Origin: Diospyros lotus
Taxonomy: Eukaryota; Streptophyta; Magnoliopsida; Ericales; Ebenaceae
Assembly (NCBI RefSeq): GCF_014633365.1
Contig: NC_068340.1
Span: forward strand, 23,477,879 to 23,541,878
Reading direction: 5' to 3'
DNA: 64,000 nucleotides
This document shows positions 59,217 through 64,000 of the stretch, piece after piece. Below the pieces are notes generated by a model. That model made no database searches. It was not told the origin of the DNA and worked only from the letters and a program-made list of their open reading frames with translations. How positions within the stretch are numbered: position 1 is the stretch's first letter; each line of letters starts with the position of its first letter. The translations under genes and the position numbers were made by a program.

Positions 59217-61129
59217 GAGTTGTGTGTCGTATTTTTAGTTTTGGGCATCTGGGTTTGTCGCATTTCAAATGTTCTTGGTTATTTGCTCGCACTTTGATTT
59301 TCCCATTCATATGTTTTAGGGTTTTCTGTTTGGAGAAATTTCTGGTTGATCTACATTTAAAGTAAATGGCGTAACAAGGTTACAAAAATCAAAATTTTTG
59401 GCTCTTGGTGTAGTGTAATGCAGTTGTGATGCTACTAATTTGGCACAGATTGTGACTTTTGTAAATCGTAGAAGCCAATGTAATTTGAAATTTTTTCAAG
59501 TTTTTTTATTCTGCCTATTGTATGTTTGAATGCTGTAAGAAGCTTATGTATTTTTGTTCCATTTTCTTGTTGTCCACTTAATGTGATTTGGTTGATGAAT
59601 GTGGTTTTGAATTGAATTTGAGATAAGGGGATGACAAATTGAACACAGAAAATATCTTGGTTGAAAGTGGTTGTGAATCAGTTTCTTGGTTTTCAAACAC
59701 CCTTGACAGCCAACCATGTGGATCAATTAGCAAATGGGCTAAATGGGTAAATGCTTGGTAGTGTTGGAAGGATAATTATTTTAATTACCCATTGTTTCTT
59801 AAATAGAAGATGCAAACGATTACGTCAAAATGTTGATTAGTTGTTTGCTTTTGTGTTTTTGTTTATTTTGTAATCAGAGATGGTATTTTTCAAAACTGAT
59901 TAGTTGTTTGTTTGGGTAGATGGAAGAACATTCTCACTAAAAAACTAATAGAACTATAATGAGAGAATTTGTTTGGGCAGATGGAAGAACATTCTAACTA
60001 AAAAACTAATAGAACTACAATGAGAGAATAGATGGTGAGATAACAAGATCAACAACTTTACATTTTCATACTTTCCACATTGTGAGATTCTCTATATGTT
60101 GTTAGTTACATGTTCATACTTGACAGGAGAGTTTCACCAAAGCAATCCAAACTTTTCTTGAACTATAGTAATGCAAAATTCACCATAATTTTATCTACCC
60201 TCACTTGAAAACATGCAATCTGCATTATTCTTCAAAAATGGGTAAAAGAGTATGTCATTTGGGATGAGTATGGTTAGGTTAATATGATAAAAGATTCATA
60301 ACCGTGTCCAATGGACACCACTAAAAACCAAAAAAATGCATACGGACATGGTTGTGGTTACAAAATTAGAAAAATTGACGGTTATAAAAAATTTATTTGT
60401 AACCATATCCATAACCAAAAATCGTAACCTAAATCATATTAGTTATTATAATTTTATTTATTTGTTGTTTGTAATATTATTGTAGCACATAGATTGTTGT
60501 AGAACTTTTGTTCTATAATTTTATTATTCGTTATTTTTTGTTTGAATTATTATTATTTATCTATTTAAGGTGTTCGTATTGTTGGTATTTAAGTTTTTTT
60601 TTGTATTATTTTTATTTATTGCTTGAATTTTATTTATTTAGTATGGTTACAGATAAAGTCAAGTGATTACATTAATCATCAGTCATGGGCATGGTTATAA
60701 AAATCCATAATTGTGTGGTTGCAATTACAGATATGGTTATTGACATGCACCATGATTATAGTTATCCCAAAAACCATAACCAATCCAATCCATGCCAATC
60801 ACTAATGTCTTTTGCAATAACATGCATCATGCTCTTGCAACATAAGTCCTAACAATCCAACAGTAATCCAATATCCAACTTGACCATGTTGAATGCTAAC
60901 CAAGCCTTGGCCAAATAACATACTGACCATGTTCTCGATGTTGTAGCATTAGTGCATAAAATCAAATAATCTAAGCATGGCAGATTTCCAAACCTGCTCT
61001 AGTTGTATGTGCAGATAGTTTTTATTTTTTCTTTTTAAACCAAATTGACTTGCAAGAAACCTGCCACATCCATCTTTTTTTTCCCTCCAACATTTTCTGC
61101 ATCAAGTTGTACCTCTTCATGTTGCATTT
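59217..61129. other. Non-coding DNA, possible long intron
   Basis: No domain recognised. 60290-60790 is rich in ATAACCAT/ATGGTTAT words in both orientations, suggesting a decayed fold-back element. If the donor at about 56642 and the acceptor at 62280 belong together, this is intron. Confidence 0.4.
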
Positions 61130-61640
61130 AGGTTTACTTATTAAACAAGCAGCAAGATATCCAGCCTTAACCCACCTAGTGGGATTAAAACACAAAATCT
61201 AATTCTCCATTCGCCAATCAATTTTTATCTATAGCTTTATTTTTTGTAAGATCTTTATAACTCATATCATACCTAAGAGTCTCCTTCCAAATTTTTCTTG
61301 GTCATCCTCTATCTCTTTTGCCAAGGACTTGTTTCATTCCATCCATTATTCTCACAAGAACCTCTAATGGTCTTCTTCTCACATAACTAAACCACTTTTA
61401 ATTATATTTCACACATAATTATTTTCAATAAGAGCTACTCCAACCTTGTTATAAATGAATGACCTTATTTTTAGTTTTATCTTTTCTTGTATTGCTACAC
61501 CCCTACCGTAACATCTTCTTCTCTATTACGTTCATATTTTGCACATATGGATGCTTTACTGCTCAAAATGATGTTCCATATAACATAGCTGGCCTTATAG
61601 GCTTCTTATAAAATTTTCCTTCTAGAGGGTTTCTTTATTA
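61130..61640 (-). pseudogene. LINE reverse transcriptase C-terminal fragment (RTE-like)
   Basis: The minus strand translates, with stops and frameshifts, to KFYKKPIRPAMLYG, NKVGVALIENN-like, a decayed LRWFGHV.RRP block (KSGLVM.EEDH region), and RDRG, stop, PRKIWKE. These are the conserved C-terminal blocks of plant RTE/L1-type LINE polyproteins. Downstream, CCCACTAGGTGGGTTAAGGC (about 61180-61161) is typical of the 3' part of such LINEs. It is 5' truncated, as usual for LINEs. Confidence 0.72.
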
Positions 61641-62280
61641 AAATTTTTGACAGCAATGATAATAACCCATAATTGATGGCTAAGATTGCCGATGAGAGTT
61701 AACTTTATTAGGGTACCCTACCATCAGACATATTAAGTAGATGAAAACCTAGCAAAATTTTCTTGCAAGTCAATCCAGTAATGCAATGATCTTCACTCAA
61801 CTCTATTGACTTATGAAAGGATATTATAGATCATAGATTTATTTTACAAACAAATAGTAAAAAGAAATGCATGGGTAAAAATGTAGGCACCTACCCAAAA
61901 CTTGGAAATTATGCATAATTGTTGTTACCTATGAACTGCATAGCACTGTTAACTAAAATAAAAGTGCAACTTACTTCTAAGGATACAGTTCATATGAAGA
62001 ACACATGTGCATCATTTGTCATTGAACTATTCTATTTTTGTAATCAGGATTCACTTTCACTTTGCTATGGAACTATTCTATTTTTTTATTCATTTGTCAG
62101 TAAAATTATAACTTACTTCTAAGGAAATAAATTTAGACCAACTTTTATCTAATAAATCCAGAAGATTAGCTTATTCACTTGTGAGTTAACTATATATGAT
62201 TCGTCAACTATACATATTAATTGCTTTTAAGACCTAAAATTGATGTATTTGTTTTTTTTTTTTTTTTTTTTGTGTTCTGT
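61641..62280. other. Non-coding DNA ending in a splice-acceptor-like tract
   Basis: No gene recognised up to a T-rich run (62252-62271) followed by TGTTCTGTAG at 62272-62281, a good splice acceptor. Confidence 0.5.
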
Positions 62281-63770
62281 AGAACATAAAGATGGAGTAT
62301 GTAGTTGATGTTAAAGACAGGGTACGTGGAAAAATAAGCAACCGATGTAGGAATACAAATGATTCACGATGTGTATTACAGTTTTGATGTCGAACACAAA
62401 GACCTTTTTACAAAATCATGCTTTGGACACTTACTCAATGTTGCAAACATGAAAATAGCTCTACAAATGGTTCACCAGTTGATTCTTAGGTCTGTCAAGA
62501 CCTCCAAAGAGAATGAAATATGGTTCAAATTTGGGAACCAGCTTGTAAGATTTGGGCTTGAAGAGTTCACTTTAGTTACAGGCCTTAAGGCTAGAGAATT
62601 GGAATTTGAGGATGAGAGCTTAGGCCTATAATGTCATATTTTGCAGACCACTTCAAGAAGAATAAAGGAAAAATAACGATAAAACAATTGTTGAGTGCAT
62701 TCCAAAAATGTAGTGATCAGCTTGACAAGTTCAAGCTGGGCCTTTTTTTAATTTTGGCATATGTTTTGTTGGCCACTGAAGAGAATACAAATTTGAACTT
62801 GTGGTGGTTTTATTTGGTTGATGATCTAGATCAATTCAACAACTATGCCTAGGGAAAGAGATCGTATAAATATAGAATTACGATATTCAAAGGTGATTTG
62901 TGGAAAAAGTTGAAGCAATGTAGAAAAAATGATCAATATCCATACAACTTTCACGGATTTCCATTTGCAATCATGGTAATAGTTTTCAAAATTATTTTTT
63001 TGTATAATGTTCTAATTAACTTGTAAACTGTAAGAAATCTTTTCTTTTCTATAGATTTGGGCATTGGAAGCAATTCCCGGTCTTAGGGAGGAGTTTGCTC
63101 ACAAACTAGAAGGTGATAGAATTTCAAGAATGTTGGGGTGGGAATTTGAGCAGCCTATGCGGGAGGGAGAAAAAGTTAACAGGTTTTTGGAATATTAAAT
63201 TACAATGATGAAGCTCAAGGTAAATCGCACATTAGTTCCTACATTGAAAGAAGCTGACGAAGAATTTTGGCAGGGAATGACCCATCTTGATGATGTAGAA
63301 GATTCCAGAGTGGATAACAGCTTGAATAAGATGGAGGAAAGGAGTCTGAGGGAGATGCACCATCTGTTTCCATGCACCATCAGCCATGCGATCGACCATC
63401 CTCTTCTCATAATAATGATGTAACTCAGATTGATAGACAAGAAATGAGAGAACTTGAGAGGAGGCTGCTACGTGTGATAATAGATCAATTTGATCAGTTA
63501 ACAGGTCGATGTGATTGGATGGAGACCAAAATTGATAGGTTGCTCCAGTTGGTTGAAAAATATGGGTTTCAGTCAGAAAAAGGCAATGTCCCTGAAGATT
63601 ACAAGGGGCAAGAGGAAGAACGTGTGTTTGAGGCTATAGTAAAAAACTCAGGGATTGTAGAAGACTGCACTTACGAGGAAAAACAAGTCATGCCAATAAA
63701 AAAAGCTAATGAGGGTTGTTTTTTTTTTTTTTTTTTTGCAGGTTTATTTTTTCGTTTCGCAAAGTCTTGA
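62281..63770 (+). pseudogene. DUF1985-type protein gene (MULE/Ulp1-associated), broken
   Basis: Plant DUF1985 proteins usually precede a Ulp1-type cysteine protease and are often carried by Mutator-like elements; their function is not established. Starting from the ATG at 62292 the frame gives KISNRC, then shifts near 62355. FTKSCFGHLLNVANMK, LVHQLILR-like, WFKFGNQLVRFGLEEF and LVTGL identify DUF1985. A second shift occurs at 62629-62631. LFLILAYVLLATEEN and LVDDLDQFNNYA follow, then TAG at 62850 replaces the usual tryptophan of the YPWG block. GKRSYKY, HGFPFAIM, an intron 62976-63054 and IWALEAIPGLREEF continue the domain. After a further stop near 63196 come a hydrophilic part and a helical MRELERRLLRVIIDQFDQLTGR segment. 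No protease domain lies inside the window. Confidence 0.78.
62976..63054 (+). other. Intron of the DUF1985 pseudogene
   Basis: 79 bp, GTAATA...CTATAG, with a pyrimidine-rich tract before the acceptor. Splicing joins FPFAIM to IWALEAIP in phase 0, as in the domain's usual FP.A...VWA.EAIP block. Confidence 0.8.
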
Positions 63771-64000
63771 AAATAATTAAATTTTGATTGACCTCATTTC
63801 GCAGGCAAGCTCTCAAACCCTTCAACTGCCATAATTGTTTACCAACGAATGCCTCGTATGTTGATCATAGATTCTGAGCACAATTTGGATAAGTAGGTTC
63901 CTGTTGAGTTTGTGATGCCAAATCAACCAGAGTAGTCTGCAGAAAGCTGCACTAAATGTATGTAATTTGTAGATTGAATAAGAAATCAACTTTTGATGTA
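63771..64000 (+). other. Downstream part of the DUF1985 gene region
   Basis: Acceptor-like TTTTTTGCAG (63740) and ATTTCGCAG (63804) suggest further exons, but the stretches after them are short and interrupted. The gene, or the element carrying it, probably continues past the window. Confidence 0.35.

Overview
The window reads as nuclear DNA of a eudicot plant. It is AT-rich with many simple repeats, it has spliced genes with short GT-AG introns, and it is filled with plant-type transposons (Copia, Gypsy, CACTA, Helitron, RTE-like LINE, MITEs). Conventional gene content is very low. The only gene that looks functional is the 5' end of a leucoanthocyanidin-reductase-like (LAR) gene on the minus strand at 1-391, which runs off the left edge. 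One host-type or MULE-carried gene, a DUF1985-type protein at 62281-63770, is broken by frameshifts and a nonsense codon. Everything else I can support is mobile-element sequence or its debris.

Layout. 1-6.8 kb: LAR start, its upstream region, small repeats, a 74-nt hairpin and a 400-bp fold-back MITE with a 9-bp target-site duplication (TSD). 6.8-12.1 kb: a complete but non-autonomous Gypsy-type element carrying only gag and protease, both decayed (TSD ATACT). 14.4-23.5 kb: a decayed minus-strand Copia element, itself interrupted by a 1.4-kb CACTA element (TSD AAT) in gag and by a 2.5-kb solo LTR (TSD GCAAA) in integrase. 24.2-48.0 kb: a tandem duplication of a roughly 7.5-kb segment. Unit 1 is 24175-32996 and unit 2 is 32997-47986. 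Each unit holds a PIF/Harbinger-like MITE, an hAT-like MITE, a region of unidentified repeats, and most of a non-coding minus-strand LTR retroelement. The complete LTR element can be recognised in unit 2 plus its right flank, 40813-48642, with a perfect CTAGT TSD. 48.6-56 kb: AT-rich DNA with a 385-bp solo LTR (TSD GAATT) and a 1-kb direct repeat whose two copies flank a truncated Copia. 56-64 kb: a CT-rich leader-like region, another 2.5-kb solo LTR (TSD ACCTA), a LINE fragment, and the DUF1985 pseudogene.

The most informative structure is the tandem duplication, because each unit gives the empty site for insertions in the other. A 1301-bp solo LTR entered unit 1. A 3174-bp Helitron, a 2680-bp solo LTR and a 1582-bp solo LTR entered unit 2. 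Removing these and their TSDs leaves about 7516 bp and 7544 bp, so the size difference is almost fully explained. The relative order of events can be read directly: LTR element insertion, then tandem duplication, then four later insertions. The two solo LTRs of one family (in unit 1 and in unit 2) each carry an array built on the 12-bp palindrome ATAGTCGACTAT, the most unusual sequence signal in the window.

All calls are from reading the sequence by eye. TSDs, TG/CA ends, terminal inverted repeats and paralogous empty sites are seen directly. Family names come from general knowledge of plant transposons, and I could not run searches or alignments.
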